NCBI RefSeq assembly: GCF_041435095.1
Contig: NZ_CP108025.1
Span: 1,488,001 to 1,552,000, forward strand
Length of the DNA: 64,000 nucleotides
Direction of reading: 5' to 3'
DNA from: Kitasatospora sp. NBC_00315
Lineage (GTDB): Bacteria; Actinomycetota; Actinomycetes; Streptomycetales; Streptomycetaceae
Part shown: positions 49,907 to 59,076 of the stretch, piece by piece
How positions within the stretch are numbered: position 1 is the stretch's first letter
Layout: each line of letters begins with the position of its first letter
Position numbers and translations under genes: made by a program
The notes under the pieces: generated by a model
Database searches by the model: none
Seen by the model: the letters and a program-made list of their open reading frames with translations, nothing else
Told to the model about the DNA's origin: nothing

Positions 49907-52168
49907 TCAGCTCGCGGTGCAGGTGAGCGTCGGCGCGGCGTTGGTGCCGCTGTAGCTGGCGCCGAAGCCGAAGCTCGTGTTCGCGCCGACGGCCAGGGCC
50001 CCGTTGTAGCCGGCGTCGGTGACGCTGACGGCGGTGCCGGTCTGGGTCTTGTTGCCGTTCCACAGGTTGGTGACCACCTGGTTGCCGCCGAAGCTCCAGG
50101 TCACCTTCCAGTGGCTGCTGGCGGTGGTGCCGGTGTTGGTGACGGTGACGTTGGCGTTGAAGCCGGCGCCCCAGTCGTTGGTGACGGAGTAGACCGCGGC
50201 GCAGCCCGCGTTGCCGGTGCCGCCGCCGGTGGTCGCGGCGGTGGTGACGGAGACGCTGTTGGAGGCCGCCGAGACGTTGCCCGCCGCGTCGTGCGCCTTC
50301 ACCGAGTAGCTGTACGCCGTCGAGGCGGTCAGACCGCTGTCGGTGTAGGTGGTGGAGGTGCTGGTGCCCACCTTGGTGGCGCCACGGTAGACGTCGTAGC
50401 CGGTGACGCCCACAGCGTCGGTGGAGGCGGTCCAGGAGAGCGAGACGCTCGTCGAGGTGGTGCCGGTCGAGACCAGGCCGGACGGCGCGGTCGGCGCGGT
50501 GGTGTCGGTGGTGCCGCCGGCCGCGGTGGTGGCCGAGACGCTGTTGGAGGCCGCCGAGACGTTGCCCGCCGCGTCGTGCGCCTTCACCGTGTAGCTGTAC
50601 GCCGTCGAGGCGGTCAGACCGCTGTCGGTGTAGGTGGTGGAGGTGCTGGTGCCCACCTTGGTGGCGCCACGGTAGACGTCGTAGCCGGTGACGCCCACAG
50701 CGTCGGTGGAGGCGGTCCAGGAGAGCGAGACGCTCGTCGAGGTGGTGCCGGTGGCGGCGAGCGCGGAGGGCGCGGTCGGCGCGGTGGTGTCGGTGGTGCC
50801 GCCGGTGGTGATGGGCGGGTAGGCGTTCTTCAGCAGCTCCTGGAACTGCGCGGAGAACCAGTCACCGGCGAGCGGCGCATCCGGCAGGGCTCCGGACATC
50901 TGGTTGCCGTTGCGTGCGTTACCCGTGTAGGTCGGGTCGCACATGCGGTCGAAACCCTTGCCCTGGTCGTTCGCGATGGCCTTGCTCGCACCATCGGACT
51001 CACCCGGGGGCTTCACCCAGACGTAGGCGTCGATACCGGCGGCGGGGGCAGCGGTCGGGCGCTCGCCGAGACCGGCACCGGACTGGTTGCACCAGTTGCC
51101 GGCCTGGAAGCGACGGTCGATGCGGCCGCCGTTCACGTAGGCGTCACCGCTGGTCGTCGGGCCGGGGCCGGTGGGCCGGTTGGCGCCGCCCCAGCCGTTG
51201 CGGGAGGTGTCGATCAGCATGCCGACGTTGGTGTCGAAGCCGCTCGCGACGGCCTTCTGACGGAACGCCACGGCGTAGGACTGCTCGTCGACGTAGCGGT
51301 TCCAGTCGACCCACTTGGAGGTCGCGCGGATCGGCTGGCCGGCGACCACGTCGTCAACCGTGAAGTTGGGCTCCTTCAGCGCCGAGTAGTTGGCGGTGTT
51401 GACGATGAAGCCGTGCACGTTGGCGACGGTGCTGCCCGAGGAGGTGGCCGCCGTCTTCAGCAGGTCGATCGTCGGCTGGAGGTTGGAGTCCCAGCCCAGC
51501 CAGCCGTGGTGACCGGCGTCGATGTAGTTGTAGACGTTGGAGATGGCACCGAGCTTGTTCAGCGCGTAGCCGACACCGTTGACGTAGTTGCCGTTGGCCT
51601 TCATCGTGTCGCAGTTCGCGGTGGCGGTCGCGGTGCCACCGGCGTTGGTGATGAGGTTCGGCAGCGAGTCGATCTCGATGGTCGTCACGATCCGCAGGTT
51701 CGCGTAGGCCGGGTCGGCCAGGATCGCGGCGATCGGGTCGATGAACTCGGACTCGTAGCGCGGCAGGTCGGTCGGGCCGAGCTCGCCGTTGGAGGCCAGG
51801 GCGGCACAGTCACGGCCGGGCAGGTCGTAAACGACGAGCTGGACCACGTACGGCTTGCCCGCGGCCTGGGTCACGGCGGCGTTCAGGTGGGCCCGCAGGC
51901 CCATCGAGGTGCTGGAGCCCTGGATCGCGGCGATCCGGTCCAGCCAGACCGCGGTCGGCTGGTTCGAGACCGCGCTGCCACCGGGCTCGGCGGCGGCGTG
52001 GGCGGCCCACTCCGGGTTCACGTAGACGCCGGCGCCGACATACGGGTTGTCGACCTTGGCGGTCGCGGCGTGGGCCGGGACCGCGGCAGCGATCGGGAGG
52101 ATTGCTGTGGCGCTGAGCGCAACGGCGACGGCCGTTGTCCTGAGCCGCGCAAGAAGCTGTGCTGACAC
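49907..52168 (-). CDS. Secreted GH6 cellulase with two FN3 modules and CBM2
   Basis: A 753-residue exported beta-1,4-glucanase/cellobiohydrolase. Signal peptide: basic start, hydrophobic TTAVAVALSATAILPIAAAV, cleavage after AHA (near residue 36). The GH6 catalytic domain (about 40-470) has QLVVYDLPGRDC, NVYNYIDAGHHGWLGWDSN and MLIDTSRNGWGGANRP. Two almost identical FN3 domains (about 480-570 and 575-660, each starting DTTAPTAPS) lead to a CBM2 at the C-terminus (AVYSVTNDWGAGFNANVTVTN to TCTAS). Start GTG at 52168 behind aaagg; the frame continues upstream but without a signal. Controlled by CebR-like operators. Common role: breakdown of cellulose outside the cell. Confidence 0.93.
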   Translation of the reverse strand: MSAQLLARLRTTAVAVALSATAILPIAAAVPAHAATAKVDNPYVGAGVYVNPEWAAHAAAEPGGSAVSNQPTAVWLDRIAAIQGSSTSMGLRAHLNAAVTQAAGKPYVVQLVVYDLPGRDCAALASNGELGPTDLPRYESEFIDPIAAILADPAYANLRIVTTIEIDSLPNLITNAGGTATATANCDTMKANGNYVNGVGYALNKLGAISNVYNYIDAGHHGWLGWDSNLQPTIDLLKTAATSSGSTVANVHGFIVNTANYSALKEPNFTVDDVVAGQPIRATSKWVDWNRYVDEQSYAVAFRQKAVASGFDTNVGMLIDTSRNGWGGANRPTGPGPTTSGDAYVNGGRIDRRFQAGNWCNQSGAGLGERPTAAPAAGIDAYVWVKPPGESDGASKAIANDQGKGFDRMCDPTYTGNARNGNQMSGALPDAPLAGDWFSAQFQELLKNAYPPITTGGTTDTTAPTAPSALAATGTTSTSVSLSWTASTDAVGVTGYDVYRGATKVGTSTSTTYTDSGLTASTAYSYTVKAHDAAGNVSAASNSVSATTAAGGTTDTTAPTAPSGLVSTGTTSTSVSLSWTASTDAVGVTGYDVYRGATKVGTSTSTTYTDSGLTASTAYSYSVKAHDAAGNVSAASNSVSVTTAATTGGGTGNAGCAAVYSVTNDWGAGFNANVTVTNTGTTASSHWKVTWSFGGNQVVTNLWNGNKTQTGTAVSVTDAGYNGALAVGANTSFGFGASYSGTNAAPTLTCTAS
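50251..50757 (-). repeat. Near-identical duplicated FN3 coding units (285-bp period)
   Basis: About 220 bases from 50251 recur from 50536 with hardly any difference (one changes Ser-Val to Thr-Val in the AYSY(S/T)VKA turn). A recent internal duplication. Confidence 0.85.
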
Positions 52169-52212
52169 TTCTTGGATCCTTTCGGGTGGGGGGGGATCCA
52201 GGGGGAAATGAG

Positions 52213-52226
52213 TGGGAGCGCTCCCA
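52213..52226 (-). promoter_or_regulatory. CebR-type operator 1
   Basis: tgggagcgctccca, the exact 14-bp CebR palindrome known from Streptomyces cellulase and cellobiose-transporter genes, lies between the cellulase promoter and its start codon. It should be bound by the LacI-family repressor CebR and released by cellobiose-type sugars. Confidence 0.88.
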
Positions 52227-52269
52227 TCTTCGTGGGGCGAAGTGGGAGGGCGACCCGTTCCTCTCGGCA

Positions 52270-52299
52270 TATAAAGCCACGGGACCAGTGCTCCGTCAA
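52270..52299 (-). promoter_or_regulatory. Cellulase promoter
   Basis: On the minus strand: ttgacg (52299-52294), an 18-base spacer, tttata (52275-52270). Both hexamers are good matches to the vegetative consensus. Flanked by the two CebR sites. Confidence 0.6.
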
Positions 52300-52365
52300 G
52301 GCATTGGACGGATTTCGACAATTCGACAGAGGGTGGCCGGGCAGGCCCTAGCGGGTCGTCAACCG

Positions 52366-52379
52366 TGGGAGCGCTCCCG
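52366..52379 (-). promoter_or_regulatory. CebR-type operator 2
   Basis: tgggagcgctcccg, one base from the consensus palindrome, upstream of the promoter, 153 bases from operator 1. Two sites around one promoter could allow looping. Confidence 0.75.
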
Positions 52380-52933
52380 GGCGTTGACCGCGCCAGCAGC
52401 ATCGAAGCGTCCCGCCGGGCTCCGCGGAGGGCGGTCCCGAGCACGGCCCAGGGACCCCGACGGACCGACGGAACGGGACGCCGGAGCGGGGCACGCCGCC
52501 CGAACGACAGGGCGTGCCGGCCGACCGGAGGGCGAGGCCGGACGCTCCGAGCGGCGAACGACCCACGACCGAAGGGCGAACGTGCCGTATTCGAACGGCA
52601 TCGGCGTGGAATCGACCGTGCACGGGCCTGCATCCCGTCGCGGGGAGCGGTGGACGGCAGTGGCGGCGGACCCTCGGGCGACTGACGACCAACGGTTGAC
52701 GACTGACAGATTTCAGATATCGGATAGCCGATGACCGATTACCGATGAGGGGCGACAACTGACGAGGCGACAGCCACCCGGCACTGGCACGGGCACGGGC
52801 ATCGGCACCACCCCACCGCCACCGGCACCCGCCGCACCCGACCGCCGACCGCCGACCGCCGACCGCCGACGGCCGACCGCCGACCGCGTTAGCGTGACAG
52901 CGAGCCGCCCCGCCCCTGCCCCGGAGGTCCGAG
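52380..52933. other. Gene-free divergent region
   Basis: Between the cellulase control region and the MalY-type gene. Contains a possible plus-strand promoter (ttgacg at 52696-52701, tatcgg at 52718-52723, spacer 16), short gat/acc-based repeats around 52680-52760, and a tandem tract of ccgaccg units (about 52838-52888). Open frames here are Arg-rich shadows. Confidence 0.45.
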
Positions 52934-54247
52934 TTGGACGCGTTCGATCCCGCATCGCAGACCGCCGCCCGCGCCGGCGGCCCCGCCGCCCGGCCCGTTC
53001 CCGACCCCGCCGACCCCAGCGCCCCCGCCGCCGGGCCCGCCCCCGCCCCCGCTCCCCCCGCCCCTCCCACCCCTCAACCCTTCGACCAATTGTTCGATCA
53101 GCCCTTCGACCGCACCGGCACGGACAGCACCAAATGGGCCACGGCCGAGGGCCGGGGCGGGGTGATCGCGCTGGGCCTGGCCGACATGGACCTCCCGGGC
53201 CCGCCCGCCGTCGCCGCCGCGCTGGCCGCGCGGGCGGCCCACCCCGCGTACGGGTACACCCGCGCCGACCCGCGCGGGCGCGAACTGGTCGCCGACTGGT
53301 ACCGGGCCCGGCACCGGGTCGGCATCGACCCGGACTGGGTCCTGCTCCTGCCGTTCAGCCCCCGCACGGCGCTCCGGCTGCTGCTGGAGGCGCTCGCCCC
53401 CGCCGGGCCGGTGGTCCTCCCCACGCCGGAGTGGGGCGGTTTCGCCGAGATCTGCCGAGCCGCAGGACTGCCGCTGCGCGAGCTGCCGCTCACGCCGGAC
53501 GAGCACGGATACCGCCTGCCGGTCGAGGAGTTCGCCCGGTCGAGGCCCGGGGCGATCGTGCTGAGCAGCCCGAACAACCCGACCGGCCGGCTCTGGTCGC
53601 GGGCGGAGATCCGGGCGCTGGCCGAGATCGCGGCCGCGAGCGGAACCGGTGGCGTGCTACTCGCCGACGAGCTGCACGGTGATCTGCTGCATCCGGACCA
53701 CGGGCTGCACCACCCCGTCGCGGTGGACGCCGCCGGGGATCTCGCCCGGCACACGGTCACACTGAACTCGGTGGGCAAGACCTTCAACGCCTCCGGCATC
53801 CCCAGCTGCTTCGCACTCGTCCCGGACCCGGTGCTCCGCTCCCGGCTGACCACGCTGATGGCCGGATTCGGCCTCTGGGAGGGCGGCCTGCTCGAACAGA
53901 CCGTCCAGCAGGCCGCGCTGCGCGACGGCGGCCCCTGGCTGGACGCACTGGTGCGACACCTCGTGACCGTACGTGAGCGCCTCACCGGGGTGCTCGGCGA
54001 GGCGGTGGTCGCGGTCCCGCAGGCCTCGTTCCTGCTCTGGCTGGACGCCGCCCGCCTGGGCCTGCCCGCCGGGGACGCCCGGGCCGCGCTGCTCGAACGC
54101 TGCGGTCTCGAACTGTCCGACGGAGCCGCGTTCGGCCCGGCCGGCCGGGGTCGGCTGCGCCTCAACTACGCCGTTCCGGCGCCGCTGCTCGAACAGGTGG
54201 TGGCCCGGCTCGGCCGACTCGAAACGGTGACCGAACGTGCTCGTTAA
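52934..54247 (+). CDS. MalY/PatB-type PLP-dependent C-S lyase or aminotransferase
   Basis: A 437-residue class I/II fold PLP enzyme. After a 50-residue Pro/Ala tail: FDRTGTDSTKWATAEGRGGVIALGLADMDLPGPP (the MalY/PatB start), AYGYTRADPRGRE, VLSSPNNPTGRLWSR, the LADELHGDLL motif, and the PLP lysine in TLNSVGKTFNASG near residue 285. MalY/PatB enzymes cleave cystathionine and other C-S bonds. It is directly upstream of egtABCD on the same strand, 110 bases away. It starts with TTG at 52934 behind GGAGG. It could act as the sulfoxide lyase of ergothioneine synthesis (see findings). Confidence 0.85.
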   Translation: MDAFDPASQTAARAGGPAARPVPDPADPSAPAAGPAPAPAPPAPPTPQPFDQLFDQPFDRTGTDSTKWATAEGRGGVIALGLADMDLPGPPAVAAALAARAAHPAYGYTRADPRGRELVADWYRARHRVGIDPDWVLLLPFSPRTALRLLLEALAPAGPVVLPTPEWGGFAEICRAAGLPLRELPLTPDEHGYRLPVEEFARSRPGAIVLSSPNNPTGRLWSRAEIRALAEIAAASGTGGVLLADELHGDLLHPDHGLHHPVAVDAAGDLARHTVTLNSVGKTFNASGIPSCFALVPDPVLRSRLTTLMAGFGLWEGGLLEQTVQQAALRDGGPWLDALVRHLVTVRERLTGVLGEAVVAVPQASFLLWLDAARLGLPAGDARAALLERCGLELSDGAAFGPAGRGRLRLNYAVPAPLLEQVVARLGRLETVTERAR

Positions 54248-54263
54248 ACCCCATCTGACCTGC

Positions 54264-54278
54264 TTGAACACCCGTTCA
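54264..54278 (+). promoter_or_regulatory. egt promoter region with inverted repeat
   Basis: tgaac-accc-gttca, a perfect 5-bp repeat with 4-base spacer (54265-54278) in the 109-base gap before egtA, overlapping a possible -35 (ttgaac, 54264-54269). A less GC-rich patch (ggatatttg) follows. Candidate operator; weak. Confidence 0.4.
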
Positions 54279-54356
54279 CCGGATATTTGCGCGGCAGATC
54301 CGCATGCCCCGTAGCAGACTGGGCAGGAAGACCGGGCCGCAATCGAGATCCCGAGG

Positions 54357-55856
54357 ATGGTGAGTCCGGTGATACCGGTGTCCCCGAATCACGCGCCCGC
54401 CAAGCGGACGGCGCAGCAGCTCCCACAGCGGCCGCAGGCGGTCACTCCGCTGACGGAATCCATGGCCGAGAGCCACGTGGCGGGAGTCTGTTTCAAGATC
54501 GGACCGCCCCGGCTGGTCGGGGTGGAGGTCGAGTGGTTCGTCCACGACGACCGATGTCCGGGCCTACCGGTCGCGCCCGAGCGCGTCACGGCGGCCATCG
54601 CGTCCCTGCCACCGCATCCCGACGAGCGGGCACCGGAGGGCCGGGCACCCGTCGGCCCGGCGCCCGACGGCCGGGCGGCGAACATCCGGGCGAACACCCC
54701 GGCGGACCCCGCGGTGATCGGCCCGAGCGCGAACACCCCGGTCCTTCCCGAGGGGTCCCTCGTCACCCTCGAACCCGGCGGACAGGTCGAGCTCAGCTCC
54801 CCGCCCGCAGACAGCCTCGGTGCCTGCGTGGAGGCCACCCGTCGCGACCTCGCCGTTCTGCGCTCCGCCTTCGCGGCGCAGGGCCTGCGCCTCACCGGCA
54901 CCGGCACCGATCCGCTGGACCGCACCCGCCGGATGGTCCTGGACCACCCCCGCTACCTCGCGATGGAACGTTTCTTCGCCCGGGGCGGCCCGTGGGGCCG
55001 GATCATGATGACCGGCACCGCCTCCGTCCAGGTCTGCGTGGACGCCGGCGCCGAGCAGGGCCCGCACGCACTGCGGGACCGCTGGCGCCTCGCCCACCTG
55101 CTGGGTCCCGTCCTGGTCGCCGCTTTCGCGAACTCGCCCCTGTTGGACGGCAGGCCCACCGGCCACCGGTCCACCCGGCAGCTGGTGTGGTCGCGGATGG
55201 AGCCGAGCCGCACGCTCGCCCCCGCCACCGACCACGGCGACCCGCGCGCCGCCTGGGCCTCCTACGTGCTCGATGCCGAGGTCCTCTGCATCCGGCGGCC
55301 GGACGGCATGCCCTGGACCGCGCCGACCGGGCTGACCTTCCGGGACTGGCTGCGCGGCGGCGGAGACCGGCCGCCGACCCTCGCCGACCTGGACTACCAC
55401 CGCACCACACTGTTCCCGCCGGTCCGCCCGCGCGGCCATCTGGAGCTGCGGATGATCGACGCCCAGCCGGGGGACGGCTGGGTCGTCCCCGCCGCGTTCA
55501 CCGGCGCCCTGTTCGACGACCCGGTGGCCGCGGACGCCGCGCTCGCCGCGCTCGAACCGCTCGGCGCGCTCGAAGGCCCCGGCACTCAGCGCGACGCACT
55601 GCCCCCGCGCAGCGCGGTCTGGCAGCGCGCGGCCACCCAGGCCGTCGGCGATCCGCACCTTCGCCGGGCCACCCTGGCCTGCTTCGCCGCCGCCGACGCG
55701 GCGCTGGCCCGGACCCCGGGCGCCGACCATCTGCGGGCGGCGGTGGCCGAGTTCGCCGACCGATACCCCGCCCGGGGCCGATGCCCGGCGGACGACCAGC
55801 TGGACGCGCTCCGCTCCGGCGGAAGGCTCTCACCCCCGGAGGGTGCATCGTGCTGA
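54357..55856 (+). CDS. egtA: Glutamate-cysteine ligase of ergothioneine synthesis
   Basis: A 499-residue glutamate-cysteine ligase 2-type enzyme making gamma-glutamylcysteine for EgtB. Seen: PRLVGVEVEWFVHDDRC (ATP/metal-binding Glu), LVTLEPGGQVELSSPPADSLGACVEATRRDL, MMTGTASVQVCVDAG and PRGHLELRMIDAQPGDGW. About 70 residues between 'AASLPPHPDE' and 'PVLPEGSLVTLEPGG' are low-complexity. The ATG at 54357 is nearly adjacent to a gagg; GTG codons just downstream are alternatives. The stop overlaps egtB by 7 bases. First gene of egtABCD. Confidence 0.92.
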   Translation: MVSPVIPVSPNHAPAKRTAQQLPQRPQAVTPLTESMAESHVAGVCFKIGPPRLVGVEVEWFVHDDRCPGLPVAPERVTAAIASLPPHPDERAPEGRAPVGPAPDGRAANIRANTPADPAVIGPSANTPVLPEGSLVTLEPGGQVELSSPPADSLGACVEATRRDLAVLRSAFAAQGLRLTGTGTDPLDRTRRMVLDHPRYLAMERFFARGGPWGRIMMTGTASVQVCVDAGAEQGPHALRDRWRLAHLLGPVLVAAFANSPLLDGRPTGHRSTRQLVWSRMEPSRTLAPATDHGDPRAAWASYVLDAEVLCIRRPDGMPWTAPTGLTFRDWLRGGGDRPPTLADLDYHRTTLFPPVRPRGHLELRMIDAQPGDGWVVPAAFTGALFDDPVAADAALAALEPLGALEGPGTQRDALPPRSAVWQRAATQAVGDPHLRRATLACFAAADAALARTPGADHLRAAVAEFADRYPARGRCPADDQLDALRSGGRLSPPEGASC

Positions 55857-57295
55857 ACCACACGGCCACGAACCACGACCCGGGCCCCGCCGACGGCGGC
55901 GCCGAGACGAGCCCGGGCGCCGGCACCAGCACGGGCACCGGCACCAGCACGGGCACCGGCACGGGCACCGGCACGGGCACCGGCACGGGCGCCGGCGGGC
56001 TGCGCGAGCGGATCGCCGCCGAGCTGCTGGCCGCCCGCGAGCGGACCGCCGCCCTGACCGACTGTGTCGAGGACCCGGATCTCACCGCCCAGCACTCGCC
56101 CCTGATGTCCCCGCTGGTCTGGGATCTCGCGCACATCGGCAACCAGGAGGAGCTCTGGCTGCTGCGCAACATCGGAGGCCGCGACCCGATGCGCCCCGAG
56201 ATCGACCCGCTCTACGACGCCTTCGAACACCCCCGCGCCGAGCGGCCCACCCTGCCCCTGCTCCCCCCGCACGAGGCCCGCGCCTACGCGCGGGAGGTGC
56301 GCGGCCGGGTGCTGGACCTGCTCGACGCCAGCCCGATGGAGGGCGACCCGCTGCTGTCCGGCGGATTCGCCTTCGGAATGATCGCCCAGCACGAACAGCA
56401 GCACGACGAGACCATGCTGATCACCCATCAGCTCCGTAGCGGACCGGCCGCACTGACCGCCCCGGCGCCCCCGCCGGCCCCGGCCGACGCCGACGCGCTG
56501 CCCGCCGAGATCCTGATCCCCGCCGGCCCCTTCACCATGGGAACCGACACCGAACCCTGGGCACTGGACAACGAACGCCCCGCCCACCGGATCGAGTTGG
56601 ACGACTTCCTGCTGGACACCACGCCGGTCCGCAACGGCGCCTACCAGCGGTTCATCGAGGACGGCGGCTACCGGGACGAGCGCTGGTGGACGCCCGCGGG
56701 CTGGGAGCACCGGATCCGGGCCGACCTGACCGCCCCGCTCTTCTGGAGCCGGGAGGGCGGCCAGTGGCTGCGCCGGCGTTTCGGCGTCACCGAGCCCGTC
56801 CCCGAGGACGAACCGGTGCTGCACGTCAGCTGGTACGAGGCGGACGCGTACGCCCGCTGGGCCGGACGCCGGCTGCCGACCGAGGCCGAGTGGGAGAAGG
56901 CGGCGCGCCACGACCCGGTCTCCGGCCGCTCCCGCCGCTACCCCTGGGGCGACGGGGACCCGGGGCCGGAGCACGCCAACCTCGGCCAGCGCCACCTGCG
57001 GCCGGCCGCCGCGGGCAGTTATCCGGCCGGCGCCTCGCCCTACGGGGTCCGCCAGCTGATGGGCGACGTCTGGGAGTGGACGGCGAGCGACCTGCGCCCG
57101 TACCCGGGCTTCCGGGCCTGGCCGTACAAGGAGTACTCGGAGGTGTTCTTCGGCCCCGAGTACAAGGTGCTGCGGGGCGGCTGCTTCGCCGTGGCGCCGG
57201 TCGCCTGCCGCGGCACGTTCCGCAACTGGGACTATCCGATCCGGCGGCAGATCTTCGCCGGCTTCCGGACGGCACGCGACCCGGAGCGCGGCTGA
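55850..57295 (+). CDS. egtB: Hercynine oxygenase (ergothioneine synthesis)
   Basis: A 481-residue non-haem iron sulfoxide synthase joining gamma-glutamylcysteine to hercynine with oxygen. The DinB-like N-terminal domain has VWDLAHIGNQEELWLL (first iron His, residue about 95) and IAQHEQQHDETML (the other two iron His residues near 180). The FGE-sulfatase domain follows with GPFTMGTDTEPWALDNERPAH and VLRGGCFAVAP. Start GTG at 55850 behind ggaggg. Residues 25-45 are a G-T repeat (see finding). Overlaps egtA; egtC starts 31 bases after its stop. Confidence 0.94.
   Translation: MLNHTATNHDPGPADGGAETSPGAGTSTGTGTSTGTGTGTGTGTGTGAGGLRERIAAELLAARERTAALTDCVEDPDLTAQHSPLMSPLVWDLAHIGNQEELWLLRNIGGRDPMRPEIDPLYDAFEHPRAERPTLPLLPPHEARAYAREVRGRVLDLLDASPMEGDPLLSGGFAFGMIAQHEQQHDETMLITHQLRSGPAALTAPAPPPAPADADALPAEILIPAGPFTMGTDTEPWALDNERPAHRIELDDFLLDTTPVRNGAYQRFIEDGGYRDERWWTPAGWEHRIRADLTAPLFWSREGGQWLRRRFGVTEPVPEDEPVLHVSWYEADAYARWAGRRLPTEAEWEKAARHDPVSGRSRRYPWGDGDPGPEHANLGQRHLRPAAAGSYPAGASPYGVRQLMGDVWEWTASDLRPYPGFRAWPYKEYSEVFFGPEYKVLRGGCFAVAPVACRGTFRNWDYPIRRQIFAGFRTARDPERG
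55921..55994 (+). repeat. Gly-Thr coding minisatellite in egtB
   Basis: Six-base units (ggcacc/ggcacg, two-unit period acgggcaccggc) run for about 70 bases in frame, encoding GTSTGTGTSTGTG-type sequence before the DinB-like domain. Confidence 0.85.
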
Positions 57296-57326
57296 TGCGC
57301 GGCCGGACCGGGCCCGGGTGGTCCTG

Positions 57327-58064
57327 ATGTGCCGCCATCTCGCCTATCTCGGCGAGCCGCTGGCCCTGCGCGAGCTGGTCTGCGATCCGCCGGCCGGCCT
57401 GTACCGGCAGTCCTGGGCGCCCAGGCTGCAGCGGTACGGCACGGTGAACGCGGACGGCTTCGGCGTCGGCTGGTACGCGGAGGGCGACCTCGTCCCCGCG
57501 CGCTACCGGCGGGCCGGACCGATCTGGGCCGATCCGTCCTTCGCCGACCTCGCCCGGGTGGTCCGCACCCGGGCGCTGCTCGCCGCCGTCCGCTCGGCCA
57601 CCGAGGGCTGCGCGCCCGGCGAGGCCGCCGCCGCGCCCTTCGCGGCCGGGCCGTGGCTGTTCAGCCACAACGGCGCGGTGCGGGGCTGGCCCGACAAGCT
57701 CGACGCGGTCGCCGCGCTGCTGCCGCCCGCCGAACTGCTCTCCCTGGAGGCGCGCAGCGACTCCGCGCTGGTCTGGGCCCTGGTGCTGCACCGGCTGCGC
57801 GCCGGCGCCGGCCTCGGTGAGGCCCTCGCCGCCGCGGTGGCGGACGTCGCCGCCTGCACCGAGGCCCGGCTCAACCTGCTGCTGACCGACGGCAGCTCCA
57901 TCGCCGCGACCACCTACGGCGACACGCTCTTCCACCGCTCCCGCCCGGGTGACCAGGTCCTGGTCGCCTCGGAGCCCGCCGACGACGGCCCCGAGTGGGT
58001 GCCGGTCCCCGACCGGTCCCTCCTGCTGGCGACCGTCGAGGGCGTCACCGTACGCCCGCTCTGA
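57327..58064 (+). CDS. egtC: Gamma-glutamyl hercynylcysteine sulfoxide hydrolase
   Basis: A 245-residue class II glutamine amidotransferase-like (Ntn) hydrolase that removes the gamma-glutamyl group. The nucleophile is Cys2, in MCRHLAYLG, exposed after Met removal. Further: [18 protein letters not shown], the [15 protein letters not shown] loop, and [17 protein letters not shown]. The start must be the ATG at 57327, because Cys2 follows directly; the open frame upstream would bury it. Third gene of the cluster, with egtD 40 bases downstream. Confidence 0.94.
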   Translation: MCRHLAYLGEPLALRELVCDPPAGLYRQSWAPRLQRYGTVNADGFGVGWYAEGDLVPARYRRAGPIWADPSFADLARVVRTRALLAAVRSATEGCAPGEAAAAPFAAGPWLFSHNGAVRGWPDKLDAVAALLPPAELLSLEARSDSALVWALVLHRLRAGAGLGEALAAAVADVAACTEARLNLLLTDGSSIAATTYGDTLFHRSRPGDQVLVASEPADDGPEWVPVPDRSLLLATVEGVTVRPL

Positions 58065-58104
58065 CCCACCCGGTCAGTTCCCACCCTCGAAAGGACGAGC
58101 CGCC

Positions 58105-59076
58105 GTGCCCACCTTCGACCTCACCCGCCTGCTGCCCGCGGACCACTTCGACCGCGCGCTGCGCCACGACGTGCGCACCGGCCTGGGCTCCGAACCCAAG
58201 TGGCTGCCGCCGAAGTGGTTCTACGACGCCCGGGGCAGTGAACTCTTCGAGGAGATCACCCGACTGCCGGAGTACTACCCGACCCGGGCCGAGCGGGCCA
58301 TCCTCACCGCGCGGGCCACCGCGATCGCGGCGGCCACCGGGGCCCGGACGCTGGTCGAGCTGGGCTCCGGCTCCTCCGAGAAGACCCGGCTGCTGCTCGA
58401 CGCGCTGCGCGGGCAGGGCACGTTGGAGACCTACGTGCCGGTGGACGTGAGCGAGAGCGCGCTGACGGCGGCCGGGCAGGCGCTGGCGGCCGACTACCCG
58501 GGCCTGGCGGTGCGCGCGGTGCTGTCCGACTTCACCGCCGGCCCCGGCCTGCCGCCGGACGGCGGCCCCCGGCTGGTGGCCTTCCTCGGCGGGACGCTCG
58601 GGAACCTGCTGCCCCCCGAGCGGGCCGAGTTCCTGCGCACGCTGCGCGGCATGGTCGAGCCCGGTGACTTCCTGCTGCTGGGCACCGACCTGGTGAAGGA
58701 CCCGGCCGTGCTGGTCGCCGCGTACGACGACAGCGCCGGGGTGACCGCGGAGTTCGACAAGAACGTGCTCAGTGTCCTCAACCGGGAGCTGGGGGCCGAC
58801 TTCGACCCGGCGCAGTTCGATCACGTCGCGCTCTGGGACGCCGATCAGGAGTGGATCGAGATGCGGCTGCGCTCGCGCGGTCCGCAGACCGTGAAGATCC
58901 CCGCGCTGGACCTGCTGGTGCAGTTCGAGGCCGGCGAGGAGCTGCGTACGGAGGTGTCCGCGAAGTTCCGCCGGGAGCGGGTGGCCGAGGAGCTGACGGC
59001 GGCCGGGTTCCGCCTCTCGCAGTGGTGGACCGACGAGGCCGGCCGCTTCGGCCTTTCCCTGGCGGAGCCGCTCTAG
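58105..59076 (+). CDS. egtD: Histidine N-alpha-methyltransferase
   Basis: A 323-residue SAM-dependent enzyme trimethylating histidine to hercynine, the first step of ergothioneine. Seen: [30 protein letters not shown] (family signature), SAM site [20 protein letters not shown] near residue 83, [11 protein letters not shown], and [12 protein letters not shown]. The GTG start at 58105 follows aaaggacgag. Last gene of egtABCD. No egtE-type gene follows: the next gene, glcP, is preceded by its own AT-rich control region. Confidence 0.95.
   Translation: MPTFDLTRLLPADHFDRALRHDVRTGLGSEPKWLPPKWFYDARGSELFEEITRLPEYYPTRAERAILTARATAIAAATGARTLVELGSGSSEKTRLLLDALRGQGTLETYVPVDVSESALTAAGQALAADYPGLAVRAVLSDFTAGPGLPPDGGPRLVAFLGGTLGNLLPPERAEFLRTLRGMVEPGDFLLLGTDLVKDPAVLVAAYDDSAGVTAEFDKNVLSVLNRELGADFDPAQFDHVALWDADQEWIEMRLRSRGPQTVKIPALDLLVQFEAGEELRTEVSAKFRRERVAEELTAAGFRLSQWWTDEAGRFGLSLAEPL

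Noticed and set aside
52159..52734. 191-residue plus-strand ORF across the cellulase control region
   Set aside because: It overlaps the promoter and both CebR operators and is rich in Arg and Gly without a recognisable motif.
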